From Planotetraspora kaengkrachanensis (GTDB taxonomy: Bacteria > Actinomycetota > Actinomycetes > Streptosporangiales > Streptosporangiaceae): a stretch of DNA of 64,000 nt. A program made the position numbers and the translations under genes. The notes below the pieces were generated by a model. The model made no database searches. It had not been told where the DNA came from and saw only the letters and a list, made by a program, of their open reading frames with translations. The first letter of the stretch is position 1; every line of letters begins with the position of its first letter. Where the stretch lies: positions 95,294-159,293 of the forward strand of contig NZ_BONV01000035.1 of NCBI RefSeq assembly GCF_016862895.1, read 5' to 3'. Shown in pieces: positions 37,317 through 47,921 of the stretch.

Positions 37317-38497
37317 TGTACCGGTCGTACGGCTATCTCAGGCCGGGTGCCGATCTCCCCGACTTCGACCTGGCCCCCGAGTTCGGCCGCGTTCCGCCGT
37401 ACAGCGGCGGGCTGAGCGAGCAGGAGCGGGAACGGGCCGGCCGGCTGCTGCGCGACACCATCGTGATCAGCCTGCACGACCATCCCGTACGGTTCCCCGC
37501 GGACATGCGCCAGACGCCGGAGTACAACCGCACGGGACGGCAGCACACGGCGTTCGCCGGGCTCCTCGCGTCGGGCATGACCGTCGTGTTCGACAACATG
37601 ATGGACGGCACGGCCTGCGTCACCGGCAACGCGCCATGGCGTTGGCTCGACATCATCACCGACCTCGGCATGCGCCAGGCCGACATCGCCCACCAGAGCG
37701 ACGTCATCGTGATCCGGACGATGGACGACATCGAACACGCCCACCGGTCCGGCAAGGTGGGGTTGCTGTTCGGTCTGGAGGCGGCCACGCCGATCGAGAA
37801 CGAGATCGACCGGCTCGACGTGCTCTACGGGCTCGGTCTGCGGCAGATCGGCATCGCCTACTCCGACGCGAACGCGCTCGGCAGCGGCCTGAACGAGACC
37901 ACCGACGGCGGCCTGACCGACTTCGGCAGACGCGCGGTCGCCAGGATGAACCAACTGGGCCTCGCCGTCGACATCTCGCATTCCTCCGACCGGACCGGCC
38001 TGGACGTCTGCGCGGTCAGCGAGCGCCCGGTCTTCATGACGCACGCCGGAGCCCGTGCGGTCTGGAACACGCCCCGGATGAAGCCGGACGACGTCCTTCG
38101 GGCCGTGGCGGAGACGGGCGGCGTCATCGGGATGTCGGCGGCACCCCACACGACGTTGTCCGAGGCGCATCCCCGGCACACCATCCTGTCGGTGATGGAC
38201 CACTTCCGGTACTGCCTCGATCTGGTCGGCATCGACCACGTCGCGTTCGGGCCCGACACCCTGTACGGCGACCACGTCGGCCTGCACACCGTCTTCGGGC
38301 ACCTGCTGAAGGTGGGCGCCGCGGCCCCCGCGGGCCCGTCCTTCCCGAAGGTGGAGTACGTGGACGGGCTGGAGAACCCGACGGAGAACTTCGCCAACAT
38401 CGCCGGATGGCTGGTGCGAGAAGGGTTCTCCGACAGCGAGATCGCCGCCGTGCTGGGCGGCAACATCCTCCGAGCGCTCCAGCGGATCTGGGCGTAG
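37316..38497 (+). CDS. M19 membrane-dipeptidase-family protein
   Basis: A 393-residue TIM-barrel dipeptidase (renal dipeptidase family). The N-terminal metal motif is SLHDHPVRF in place of the usual H-x-D; bridging Glu lies in LFGLEAATP, metal His in VDISHSSDRTG and THAGARAVW, and Asp in GIDHVAFGPD. Family members cleave dipeptides, including those with a C-terminal D-residue or dehydro-residue. No signal peptide, so it is cytoplasmic. Confidence 0.9.
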   Translation: MYRSYGYLRPGADLPDFDLAPEFGRVPPYSGGLSEQERERAGRLLRDTIVISLHDHPVRFPADMRQTPEYNRTGRQHTAFAGLLASGMTVVFDNMMDGTACVTGNAPWRWLDIITDLGMRQADIAHQSDVIVIRTMDDIEHAHRSGKVGLLFGLEAATPIENEIDRLDVLYGLGLRQIGIAYSDANALGSGLNETTDGGLTDFGRRAVARMNQLGLAVDISHSSDRTGLDVCAVSERPVFMTHAGARAVWNTPRMKPDDVLRAVAETGGVIGMSAAPHTTLSEAHPRHTILSVMDHFRYCLDLVGIDHVAFGPDTLYGDHVGLHTVFGHLLKVGAAAPAGPSFPKVEYVDGLENPTENFANIAGWLVREGFSDSEIAAVLGGNILRALQRIWA

Positions 38498-38580
38498 CCG
38501 CGGGCGGGCCGGAACCGCGCCCTCCCGCATCAGCCCCCTAGGAATCGATCAGGAACCCGGCCGGTAGAAAAGAGGACCCA

Positions 38581-40311
38581 GTGGCCACCGACGACCAGCC
38601 CCCCGTCCAGGTGAGCGGCGAGCCGAACGACAGGCTCGCGAAGCTCAGCGCGGAGTTCTTCGAGGTGAAGCACACGGCAGACCCGTTCAGCGCCACGATG
38701 CTCGGCGTCTCGGGCTTCGACGGCCTGGTGCCCGACCCCAGCCGTGCGGGCGCCGCCGCCGACGCCGCGAAGGTCGCGGACATCGAACGGCGGTTGCAGG
38801 AGATCGACCCGGACGGCCTCAACGCGGCCGACCGTGTCAACCACGCGGTACTCGGCCGGCTCGCCTGGGGCGTGCGGTCCGATCTCGAGCACGCGCTGTG
38901 GGAGACGACGGCGTCCGCGGACGGCTACTCGGCGCCGCAGGCGATGATGTTCATGTCGGTCCCGGCCGCGTCCATCACCGACGCCCCGGCGGTCGAGCAG
39001 TACCTCCAGCGACTGGCCGCCCTGCCCGCGTTCCTCGACGCCGTCCTCGACCGCTACCGGGAGGCCAAGGCGGACGGGCGGATCCCGACCCGCGTCGGCG
39101 TCGGCCAGGCCATGGACCAGCTCAACGGGCACCTCGCGCTGAGCCTGGCCGACGACACCCTGCTCAGCCCGCGCCTGCCCGACGGCGTCGACCACGAACG
39201 GGTCAGGGCCCGCGCGGCCTCGATCGTCGAGGAGTCCGTACGGCCGGCCATGCGGCGGCTGCTCGCCGGCATCGAGGATGAGCTGCTGCCGGTGGCCCGG
39301 CCCGACGACCAGGTGGGCATCCGCTTCGTCCCCGGCGGTGAGGACGGCTACCGCAACGCGGTGCGCCGGCACACCACCACCGACCTCAGCCCGGAGGAGA
39401 TCCACCAGATAGGTCTGGACTGCCTCACCGAGCTGCGGCAGGAGTGGGCCGAGCTGGGCGGCCGGGCGCTGGGCACGACCGACGTGGAGGAGATCCTCTC
39501 CCGGTTGCGGGACGACCGTTCACTGCGCTTCAGCGCCAGTTCGCAGATCGTCGACACGGTCGCCGACGCGCTGCGCCGCGCCGAGGAGGCCCGCGACGAC
39601 TGGTTCCCCACGTACGACATCGCCGACTGCGTCATCGAGGAGATCAACCCGATCGAAGCCGGCAACGCCGCGCTCGCGCACTACCGCCCGCCGGCCGGCG
39701 ACGGGTCCCGTCCCGGTGCCCACTGCGTGCTCACGGTCGCCCCGGAGGAGCGGTTCGCCTACGAATACGAGGCGCTGGCCTTCCACGAGAGCACACCGGG
39801 CCACCATCTGCAGATCGCCTCCGCGCAGACGCTGACGGATCTGCCGGCGTACCGGCGCTTCCTGGACGCCGAGGTGTGCGGGTACGTCGAGGGCTGGGGC
39901 CTGTACAGCGAACGGCTGGCCGACGAGATGGGCCTGTACACCTCCGACCTCGCCCGGCTGGGCATGCTCTCGTTCGACGCGTTGCGGGCGTGCCGGCTGG
40001 TGGTCGACACCGGCATGCACCACATGGGCTGGTCGCGGCAGCAGGCCATGCGGTTCATGTGGGACAACACCGCGACCACGCGCGCCAACGTCCGCAACGA
40101 GATCGACCGCTACATCTCCTGGCCCGGCCAGGCCCTGGCGTACATGATCGGCCGACGTGAGATCCGCCGCCTGCGCACCCTGGCGGAGGAGCGGCTCGGA
40201 TCCCGCTTCGACATCCGCGCCTTCCACGGGACCGTGCTCGGCAACGCCGCGATCCCGCTCGGCGTGCTCGACCAGGTCGTCAACGCCTGGATCGATTCGG
40301 CGGCCGCCTGA
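38581..40311 (+). CDS. DUF885-family putative metallopeptidase
   Basis: A 576-residue mostly helical protein. HESTPGHH at residues 402-409 is the zinc motif of the family; EVCGYVEGWGLYSERLADEMG provides the distal Glu region. DUF885 proteins are related to gluzincin carboxypeptidases; specific substrates are mostly unknown. The GTG start has GAGGA upstream. It lies 83 bp after the M19 gene and 27 bp before the alpha/beta hydrolase, all on one strand. Confidence 0.9.
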   Translation: MATDDQPPVQVSGEPNDRLAKLSAEFFEVKHTADPFSATMLGVSGFDGLVPDPSRAGAAADAAKVADIERRLQEIDPDGLNAADRVNHAVLGRLAWGVRSDLEHALWETTASADGYSAPQAMMFMSVPAASITDAPAVEQYLQRLAALPAFLDAVLDRYREAKADGRIPTRVGVGQAMDQLNGHLALSLADDTLLSPRLPDGVDHERVRARAASIVEESVRPAMRRLLAGIEDELLPVARPDDQVGIRFVPGGEDGYRNAVRRHTTTDLSPEEIHQIGLDCLTELRQEWAELGGRALGTTDVEEILSRLRDDRSLRFSASSQIVDTVADALRRAEEARDDWFPTYDIADCVIEEINPIEAGNAALAHYRPPAGDGSRPGAHCVLTVAPEERFAYEYEALAFHESTPGHHLQIASAQTLTDLPAYRRFLDAEVCGYVEGWGLYSERLADEMGLYTSDLARLGMLSFDALRACRLVVDTGMHHMGWSRQQAMRFMWDNTATTRANVRNEIDRYISWPGQALAYMIGRREIRRLRTLAEERLGSRFDIRAFHGTVLGNAAIPLGVLDQVVNAWIDSAAA

Positions 40312-40338
40312 CCGGGCGCCAAACAGTGAGGAGTGACC

Positions 40339-41193
40339 ATGTTCGTAGACATCAACGGAGCGCGCCTTAACGTCGAGGTCCTCGGCGAGGAGGGCGCCCC
40401 GGTGCTGATCGCACACCACGGCGGCGGAGGCATCGGCTCGCTGGCAGAGCCGAAGTCGACCTTCGGCCCGCTCTCCGACCTGTTCCGCGTGATCGTGTTC
40501 GACGCCCGGGGTTGCGGGCTGAGCGAGGGCGTCCCGCCGTACTCGCACGCGCAGTGGGCCGCGGACGTCGACGCCCTGCGCGAGTGGGCGGGGGCGGACC
40601 AGATCGTGATCGCAGGTGGCTCCTACGGCGGGTTCATCGCCATGGAGTACGCGATCGCGTATCCGGACCGGGTGCGCGCGATGATCCTGCGCGACACCTC
40701 GCCGGACTGGAACAACTTGAAGCTCGCCCACGAGAACGCACGCAGGCAGACCCGGGTGGAGCTCGATTGGGAGAACTACGAGCGGTACTGGACCGGCCGG
40801 ATCCACGACGACGAGGATCTGAAGGCCCGCTGGGCCGAGCTGATCCCGTTGTACGACTTCGAGTACGACCCGGTGACGGCGTCGGCTCGAGTCGAGGCCG
40901 GCATCTACCGTCACGAGGCGCACAACTGGTGCTTCCAGCAGAACGCGCCGATCTATGACGTCAAGCCGAAGCTTCCGTCCGTCACCTGCCCCACTCTCGT
41001 CACCGTGGGCCGCCACGACTGGGTGACCCAGGTGTCGTCGTCGGAGACGATCGCCTCGCTCATCCCCAAGTCCGAGCTTGTGATCTTCGAGAAGTCCGGG
41101 CACTCGCCGCAGTTCGAGGAGGCGGAGCTGTTCCAGCGGACGATGCGCGACTTCATCGCCGAGGCCCTGCCGGATCTCGAGGTGAAGCGATGA
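40339..41193 (+). CDS. Alpha/beta hydrolase, proline-iminopeptidase-like
   Basis: A 284-residue hydrolase with nucleophile Ser95 (GGSYGG), oxyanion-hole region HHGGGG, acid Asp in GRHDWVTQ and base His in KSGHSPQFEE. The HGGGG opening and the cap segment (WENYERYW) resemble S33 iminopeptidases, which free N-terminal residues from small peptides. ATG 40339 follows GAGGAG. Stop overlaps the next ATG. Confidence 0.88.
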   Translation: MFVDINGARLNVEVLGEEGAPVLIAHHGGGGIGSLAEPKSTFGPLSDLFRVIVFDARGCGLSEGVPPYSHAQWAADVDALREWAGADQIVIAGGSYGGFIAMEYAIAYPDRVRAMILRDTSPDWNNLKLAHENARRQTRVELDWENYERYWTGRIHDDEDLKARWAELIPLYDFEYDPVTASARVEAGIYRHEAHNWCFQQNAPIYDVKPKLPSVTCPTLVTVGRHDWVTQVSSSETIASLIPKSELVIFEKSGHSPQFEEAELFQRTMRDFIAEALPDLEVKR

Positions 41194-42104
41194 TCACTCG
41201 CCGGCTGCTGAGCCTGCCCGGACTCGACGGGCTCGACATTCCGTACTTCGACATCGAGGGTCGCGGCGACGGGCCGCGGCTCACGGTGCTGGCCGGCGTG
41301 CACGGCGCCGAGTACGCCTCGATCGCGGCCGTCCGCGAATTCGTGCGGGATCTCGACGTGAGCGCCGTCTCCGGGCGGATCGTCGCCGTCCCGTTGCTGA
41401 ACGTGCCGGGGTTCTGGGCCAGGACGCCGTTCGTCGTCCCGGCGGACGGCAAGAACCTGAACCGGAGCTTCCCCGGCGACCCCCATGGCACCTTCACCGA
41501 GGTGCTCGCCCACCACGTCTTCACCACGTTCGTCCTCGGCTCCGACTACCTGGTCGACATGCACGCCGGCGACCTGCCCGAGGCGCTCGAGCCGTTCACC
41601 ATGTTCGAGGCCTCGCCGGTTGAGGAGGTCTCGCTCGACCTCGCCCTGGCCTACGGCGCGGGGCACATCGTCCGGCAGGTCGCGGTGGAGCGGACGGTGG
41701 CGGGCAGCACGGCCGCGGCCGCGGCGGACGCCGGCATCCCGGCGGTCATCGCGGAATCCGGTCAGAACGGCCTGCTCGACCGGGCTGCCGTCGACAGGCA
41801 CCTGGCCGGGCTGACCAACATCGCCAGGTCCATCGGCGTGCTGGACGGCGATCCGTGGCCGGTGCGCGACGCCCGCCGGCACGAGGGCTGGCACTGGCTG
41901 CGCACCGACCAGGCCGGCTGGTGGCAGCCCGCGGTGACGGTGGGGGAGGCCGTGCCGGCGGGCGGGCTGCTCGGAACCATGAGCGACGTATGGGGAGAGG
42001 TGTTCGCCGAGGTCCGCGCGCCCGAGGCGGGTACGCCGCTGTTCCTGACCAGCAGCCCCGCGGTGTCCGCCGACGGCCTGCTGCTCGGCCTCGCTCGCGA
42101 CTGA
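41190..42104 (+). CDS. Succinylglutamate desuccinylase/aspartoacylase-family hydrolase
   Basis: A 304-residue M14-type zinc enzyme. Zinc ligands are His and Glu in GVHGAEYAS and His in LVDMHAGD; the general base is Glu in IAESGQNG. PADGKNLNRSFPG binds the carboxylate. The family removes acyl groups from N-acyl amino acids such as N-acetylaspartate or N-succinylglutamate. In this locus it could deacylate an N-acyl methylaspartate. Overlaps the iminopeptidase-like gene by four bases. Confidence 0.88.
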   Translation: MITRRLLSLPGLDGLDIPYFDIEGRGDGPRLTVLAGVHGAEYASIAAVREFVRDLDVSAVSGRIVAVPLLNVPGFWARTPFVVPADGKNLNRSFPGDPHGTFTEVLAHHVFTTFVLGSDYLVDMHAGDLPEALEPFTMFEASPVEEVSLDLALAYGAGHIVRQVAVERTVAGSTAAAAADAGIPAVIAESGQNGLLDRAAVDRHLAGLTNIARSIGVLDGDPWPVRDARRHEGWHWLRTDQAGWWQPAVTVGEAVPAGGLLGTMSDVWGEVFAEVRAPEAGTPLFLTSSPAVSADGLLLGLARD

Positions 42105-42140
42105 GCGCTCCTGGCAGGTGCTGCTAACGATGGAACGACC

Positions 42141-42905
42141 ATGAGAGAACGGTCCTGGCTGTTCACGCCCGGCGACCGCCCGGACCGGTTCGCCAAGGCG
42201 GCCGCGAGCGGTGCGGACGTCGGCGTCCTCGACCTCGAAGACGGCGTCGCGCCGGAGAACAAGCCCGCCGCTCGTGCGGCCGTCGCGGACGCGCTGATCC
42301 GGCACCTGGCATACGTGCGGGTCAACGGGGCGGGCACCCCGTGGCACGACGACGACCTCGCCGCGATCGCCGGCCGGCCCGGCCTGCTGGGCGTGATGGT
42401 GCCCAAGGCCGAGACCCCGGATGCGCTGGACGGGATTCGGAGCCCGGTGGTCGCACTGGTGGAGACCGCCGCCGGGCTGGAGAACGCGTCACTCGTCGCC
42501 GCCCATCCGAACGTGGTCCGGCTCGCCTTCGGCAACGTCGACTTCGGCCTCGACATCGGTGCGACCGACGACGAGTTCGTTTACGCCCGATCCCGTCTGG
42601 TGGTGGTGTCGCGTGCCCGGGGGATCGCGGCGCCGATCGACGGGGTGACCACCGACCTGGACGACCCGGCCCATGCGGCCGCGGACGCCCACCGGGCACG
42701 CAGGCTGGGTTTCGGGGGCAAACTCTGCCTCCACCCACGCCAGATAGAGCCGGTCAACCAGGCGTTCACCCCCACGGAGGCCGAACTCGCCTGGGCCCGC
42801 CGATTGCTGGAGAAGGCCGGCGAGGGCGGAGCCGTCCGGGTCGGCGGGCAGATGATCGACAAACCGCTCCTGGAGTCGGCCCTGCGCCTACTCGATGACT
42901 CGTGA
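42141..42905 (+). CDS. HpcH/HpaI (CitE-like) CoA-ester lyase
   Basis: A 254-residue TIM-barrel lyase: GVLDLEDGVAPENK, magnesium Glu in MVPKAET and Asp in FGNVDFGLD, then LCLHPRQIEPVN. The group includes citramalyl-CoA, malyl-CoA and beta-methylmalyl-CoA lyases. With the transferase and MaoC hydratase it would complete mesaconate breakdown, giving either propionyl-CoA plus glyoxylate or acetyl-CoA plus pyruvate; sequence does not decide. It lies 36 bp after the aspartoacylase-like gene. Confidence 0.9.
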   Translation: MRERSWLFTPGDRPDRFAKAAASGADVGVLDLEDGVAPENKPAARAAVADALIRHLAYVRVNGAGTPWHDDDLAAIAGRPGLLGVMVPKAETPDALDGIRSPVVALVETAAGLENASLVAAHPNVVRLAFGNVDFGLDIGATDDEFVYARSRLVVVSRARGIAAPIDGVTTDLDDPAHAAADAHRARRLGFGGKLCLHPRQIEPVNQAFTPTEAELAWARRLLEKAGEGGAVRVGGQMIDKPLLESALRLLDDS

Positions 42906-43041
42906 ACAGGGAAGACACGTCATGGCGTCCGGGGTGCGTGCTCCGGATGAAAGCATGGCCGGCTGGTGTTGAATGCGAGGTTCGGCGGCACCGTCGGACC
43001 ACGAACGTGACAGTACTTGTACGCGAGATAGGACGGATGTC

Positions 43042-43488
43042 ATGGCTCTTGAAGGAGAGTACGAACCGAGTTCGGCGCAGTGGGTACGGGACCAGGTCGA
43101 GCTGTACGAGAGTTCGGGCGGTACCCGGGGCACGACCCTCCTGGACACCGGCATGCCGGTGATCATCCTCACCAGTCTGGGCGCCAGGAGCGGCAAGATC
43201 CGCAAGACTCCGCTGATGCGCGTCGAGCACGAGGGCCGGTACGCCGTGGTGGCCTCGCAGGGCGGAGCGCCCAAGCACCCCGTCTGGTACTACAACCTCA
43301 CGCAGCACCCCACGGTGGAGCTCCAGGACGGGCCCCAGCGTCAGGAGATGACGGCCCGTGAGGTGACGGGCGAGGAGAAGGCGGCCTGGTGGGAGCGGGC
43401 GGTCGCGGCGTATCCGCCCTACGCCGACTACCAGCAGAAGACCGACCGTGAGATCCCCGTCTTCGTGCTGGAGCCGACCGGGAAGTGA
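43042..43488 (+). CDS. Ddn-type deazaflavin (F420)-dependent nitroreductase family protein
   Basis: A 148-residue split-barrel protein. Family marks are [26 protein letters not shown], then [12 protein letters not shown] and VFVLEPT. These enzymes use F420H2 to reduce quinones, nitro compounds or enones. It begins 136 bp after the lyase, so it may have its own promoter, and is followed by a strong terminator. A connection to the catabolic region is possible but unproven. Confidence 0.9.
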   Translation: MALEGEYEPSSAQWVRDQVELYESSGGTRGTTLLDTGMPVIILTSLGARSGKIRKTPLMRVEHEGRYAVVASQGGAPKHPVWYYNLTQHPTVELQDGPQRQEMTAREVTGEEKAAWWERAVAAYPPYADYQQKTDREIPVFVLEPTGK

Positions 43489-43498
43489 GCGGCCGATC

Positions 43499-43529
43499 AG
43501 CGGATGTGTCGCCCGGCGACACATCCGCT
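43499..43529. terminator. Perfect 15-bp-stem bidirectional terminator
   Basis: AGCGGATGTGTCGCC at 43499-43513 is exactly complementary to 43515-43529 around one base. It starts 11 bases after the F420 gene stop and lies before the end of the convergent gene. Confidence 0.85.
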
Positions 43530-43585
43530 CGTGCCGATGAGCGCGAACCGGCCGTCGGCAGCCGGAAGGGCCCGCACGTCGACGG

Positions 43586-44482
43586 TCAGTCCTCGTCTCC
43601 GGTGTCGCCGCCCAGGGGATAGGCAACGTAGGCGATCGAGTCGCCGGTCGGATCCCAGCTCGGCACGTTCATCGTCCCCTGGCCGCCGAACAGGTGGACG
43701 AGATCGTGGACACCGTCGCGATCGAGCATCCGGACGATCACATCGACGTTCGCCGGATGGCCGAGCGTGCCGGGCGGAAAGCTGATGTAGGCGATCCGCG
43801 TGCCGTCCGGAGACGGATGTGGAAACCAGTTCACCCGCTCGTCGCCGGTGAGCTGCTCCGTCGTCGATCCATCCGTTGTGATGCGGAACAACTGTGCGTG
43901 GCCGGGAACGGAGGCCGCACGTTCCGAATTGAAGTAGATCCACCGGCCGTCGGGTCCGAACTCCGATCCGTCGTCGGGGAAGCCGTCGTCCGTCAACTGC
44001 TGATCGGCTCCGCCGGCGACGGGGATGACGTACACGTTGGTGACGGGCGGCCGGTCGTCGCGACGTCGCAACCCGATGTACGCCAATGACGTGCCGTCCG
44101 GAGAGACCCCGTGCAGGTAGTGGGCGAAATCCGGTCCGTGGTCGTTCGTCACGCGCCGGGGGTGGCCTCCCGCCATGGGCACCGCGTAGATATGACCGTC
44201 CTCGGCCGACACATAAACAGTCGCGGCGTCCGGGCTGAGAACGTGGTCGTTGTTGATCGGCGGCACACCGCCGAGGTCGATCTGTTCCAGCTCGGTTCCG
44301 CCGGATGCGGGAAGACGGAACAGGAGCCCGTCGGCGTTGACGACGAGCCATCGCCCGTCGCTGCTCCAGTTGGGTGCCTCGAACAGCAGGTCCGACGACC
44401 GGTACACCAGCCTCCGGTCACCCGTGTTCACATCAAGCACGTACAACTCCGCCGATTGTTCCGGCAGAAGGTATCTGTCCAT
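43586..44482 (-). CDS. TolB/WD40-like beta-propeller protein
   Basis: A 298-residue protein built of repeated blades with the motif SPDG(T/R)-x-(I/L)-A-Y: GVSPDGTSLAYIG, FGPDGRWIYFN, HPSPDGTRIAYIS, WDPTGDSIAYVA. It resembles the PD40/TolB-like repeats of prolyl oligopeptidase N-terminal domains, but no peptidase domain follows. No signal peptide is visible, so it is probably a cytoplasmic scaffold or sugar-binding propeller. It lies downstream of the beta-glucoside operon but beyond its terminator. Confidence 0.75.
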   Translation of the reverse strand: MDRYLLPEQSAELYVLDVNTGDRRLVYRSSDLLFEAPNWSSDGRWLVVNADGLLFRLPASGGTELEQIDLGGVPPINNDHVLSPDAATVYVSAEDGHIYAVPMAGGHPRRVTNDHGPDFAHYLHGVSPDGTSLAYIGLRRRDDRPPVTNVYVIPVAGGADQQLTDDGFPDDGSEFGPDGRWIYFNSERAASVPGHAQLFRITTDGSTTEQLTGDERVNWFPHPSPDGTRIAYISFPPGTLGHPANVDVIVRMLDRDGVHDLVHLFGGQGTMNVPSWDPTGDSIAYVAYPLGGDTGDED

Positions 44483-44534
44483 GGAACTGCTCCTGGTCGC
44501 TCAATGCCGGGTCGAACGCCGGCGCCGGCCACTG

Positions 44535-44579
44535 TTCCCGTGGCCCGTCAGAGCATGCCTGATCTGACGGACCACGGAA
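44535..44579 (-). terminator. Terminator of the GH1 operon
   Basis: A long nearly perfect hairpin: CCGTCAGA pairs with TCTGACGG around a 10-base loop, extended by CCGTGG with CCACGG across one mismatch. It begins 16 bases after the stop of the leftward GH1 gene. Confidence 0.75.
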
Positions 44580-44594
44580 CGACCTGACGGGGGC

Positions 44595-45968
<1,374 letters not shown>

Positions 45969-46033
45969 GGTGTTGTTCTCCCTGGTTGTGCCGTAAGTGC
46001 GGTGATGGATCGGGTCGTGCGGATCGGGACGGG

Positions 46034-46873
46034 TCACTTGACCGCGCCGGCGGTGAGCCCCTGCACGAGATAACGCTGGAGCAGCAGGAACCCGGCCACC
46101 ACCGGGATGCTGACGACCAGCGAGGCCGCCATGATCTGGTTCCAGTAGACGTTGTTCTGCGTGGCGTATCCCTGCAGGCCGACGGCGAGCGTCCGGCTCG
46201 ACTCGTCGGTCATGACCGAGGCGAACAGCACCTCACCCCACGCGCTCATGAACGCGTAGATGAGGACGGCGATGATGCCGGGGGTCGCCGCGGGGATCAC
46301 GACGCGGATCAGCGCGCCGACCGGCCCGCTTCCGTCGACCTTGGCCGCCTCGTCGAGCGCGACGGGGATGGAGTCGAAGTAGCCGACCAGCATCCAGATC
46401 GAGAACGGCAGTGAGAACGTCAGATACGTGATGATCAGCCCGGTGCGGCTCGCGTACAGGTCCACGCCGATCGCGCTGCCGAGGTTCACGTAGATCAAGA
46501 AGAGCGGCAGCAGGAACAGGATGCCGGGGAACATCTGGGTCGACAGGACCGTGATCGAGAAGACCCTGCGCCCGGCGAACTTGAAGCGGCTGACGGCGTA
46601 GGCGGCGAAGATCGCGACCACCACCGAGATCACCGACGCGATGGTCGACACGATGAGGCTGTTGACGAAGTAGTGCGCGAGAGGCACCGTCGACCACATG
46701 TCGCGGAAGGCGCTGAAGGTGATCGTCGTGGGGATCCAGTGGAAGTCCCCCTGGACGTCCTTCAGCGGCTTGATCGACGACGTGATCATGACGTAGATGG
46801 GCAGCACCGTGAACAGGCCGAGCAGGCCGAGCCCGATGATGCGCACCCACTTCAGCCATCTGGGGTCACGCAT
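46034..46873 (-). CDS. Carbohydrate ABC permease (MalG type)
   Basis: A 279-residue permease with six hydrophobic segments and the EAA coupling loop [23 protein letters not shown]. The C-terminus [19 protein letters not shown] ending is typical of CUT1 permeases. Overlaps the first permease by eight bases. No ATPase gene is in the operon; CUT1 systems of actinomycetes commonly share an MsiK-type ATPase encoded elsewhere. Confidence 0.94.
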   Translation of the reverse strand: MRDPRWLKWVRIIGLGLLGLFTVLPIYVMITSSIKPLKDVQGDFHWIPTTITFSAFRDMWSTVPLAHYFVNSLIVSTIASVISVVVAIFAAYAVSRFKFAGRRVFSITVLSTQMFPGILFLLPLFLIYVNLGSAIGVDLYASRTGLIITYLTFSLPFSIWMLVGYFDSIPVALDEAAKVDGSGPVGALIRVVIPAATPGIIAVLIYAFMSAWGEVLFASVMTDESSRTLAVGLQGYATQNNVYWNQIMAASLVVSIPVVAGFLLLQRYLVQGLTAGAVK

Positions 46874-47882
46874 CGCTCCTCCTCCGCGAGGTGATGAGCA
46901 GGTAGACCGCCGTGACCAGCAGCAGGAACAGCAGAAGCAGCACGGACATGGCCGAGCCGGTGCCGAAATTCCAGGTGACGAACGAGCTCTGGTAGATGTG
47001 GATCGAGATCAGGTCGGCCTCTTGCGGCGCCGTCTTCCCGAACAGCACGTACGGCGTGTTGAAGTCGTTGAAGGTCCACAGGAACAGGACGAGGACCAGG
47101 ACCTGGTTGACCGGGCGCAACATCGGAAGCGTGATCTTGCGCAGCTGACGCGTCCATCCCGCGCCGTCGATCGCCGACGCCTCGTACAGGTCCTGGGGAA
47201 TGTTCTGCAGGCCCGCCATCAGCACCAGGAAGGCGAACGGCCACCAGCGCCACAGCGACACCACGATGATGGAGAAGAAGCTGTTCTGCCCGATGAGCCA
47301 GAAGGGCTTGTCGCTGAACAGGTGCAGCTGGTCCACCAGCACGTGGTTGATGAGCCCCGATTCGCGCTGCAGCAGGAAGCTCCAGGTGATCACGCCGGCG
47401 TAGACGGGGAGGGCGTACGGCACGAGGAACAACGCGCGCAGGAAGCCACGCCCACGGAATTCGCCCTGCATCAGCACGGCTCCGGCCATCCCGAGGAACC
47501 AGGACAGCGCGACCGTCACCACGGTGAACGTGATCGTCACGAAGAACGAGTGGAGCAGCGCGCGGCCGACCGGGCCGTTGAAGTCCACCGCCAAGTGGTA
47601 GTTCGACCACCCCGCTGAGGGGGCCGCCGACCAGTTCCGAATGTAGAACTGGGTGAGCTTGATGAAGCTCATGCCGATCCCGATGACCATCGGGATCAGA
47701 TGGACGAGCAGTTCCAGCACGAGGGCGGGGAGGATCAGCAGGTACGGCAGGCCTACACGGCGTAGCCTCACCGACAGCCGGGCGGTGGCCCGGCCCCTTC
47801 CGGCACCGGATGGTGGCGGAGGCCCCCCCGGGTCTCCTGATCCCCGCCCCCCGCCGGGCCGGGACGTGGCGGACACGACCAT
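46866..47882 (-). CDS. Carbohydrate ABC permease (MalF type)
   Basis: A 338-residue CUT1 permease. A Pro/Gly/Arg-rich cytoplasmic N-terminus of about 45 residues precedes six helices; the coupling loop is LYEASAIDGAGWTRQLRKITLP. ATG 47882 has AAAGGA six bases upstream. The gene follows the binding-protein gene after a gap that contains a 17-bp-stem hairpin, so it is probably expressed at a lower level than the binding protein. Confidence 0.94.
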   Translation of the reverse strand: MVVSATSRPGGGRGSGDPGGPPPPSGAGRGRATARLSVRLRRVGLPYLLILPALVLELLVHLIPMVIGIGMSFIKLTQFYIRNWSAAPSAGWSNYHLAVDFNGPVGRALLHSFFVTITFTVVTVALSWFLGMAGAVLMQGEFRGRGFLRALFLVPYALPVYAGVITWSFLLQRESGLINHVLVDQLHLFSDKPFWLIGQNSFFSIIVVSLWRWWPFAFLVLMAGLQNIPQDLYEASAIDGAGWTRQLRKITLPMLRPVNQVLVLVLFLWTFNDFNTPYVLFGKTAPQEADLISIHIYQSSFVTWNFGTGSAMSVLLLLFLLLVTAVYLLITSRRRSDA

Positions 47883-47921
47883 GGACGTCCTTTCGATCTT
47901 CACTCTTACGTGGTCAGGCAC

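Noticed and set aside
20000..43500. A biosynthetic (NRPS-type) cluster that makes a methylaspartate product
   Set aside because: No NRPS, PKS, glutamate mutase or export gene is present; the enzymes are hydrolases, a lyase and CoA-ester degradation enzymes with an importer, which indicates catabolism.
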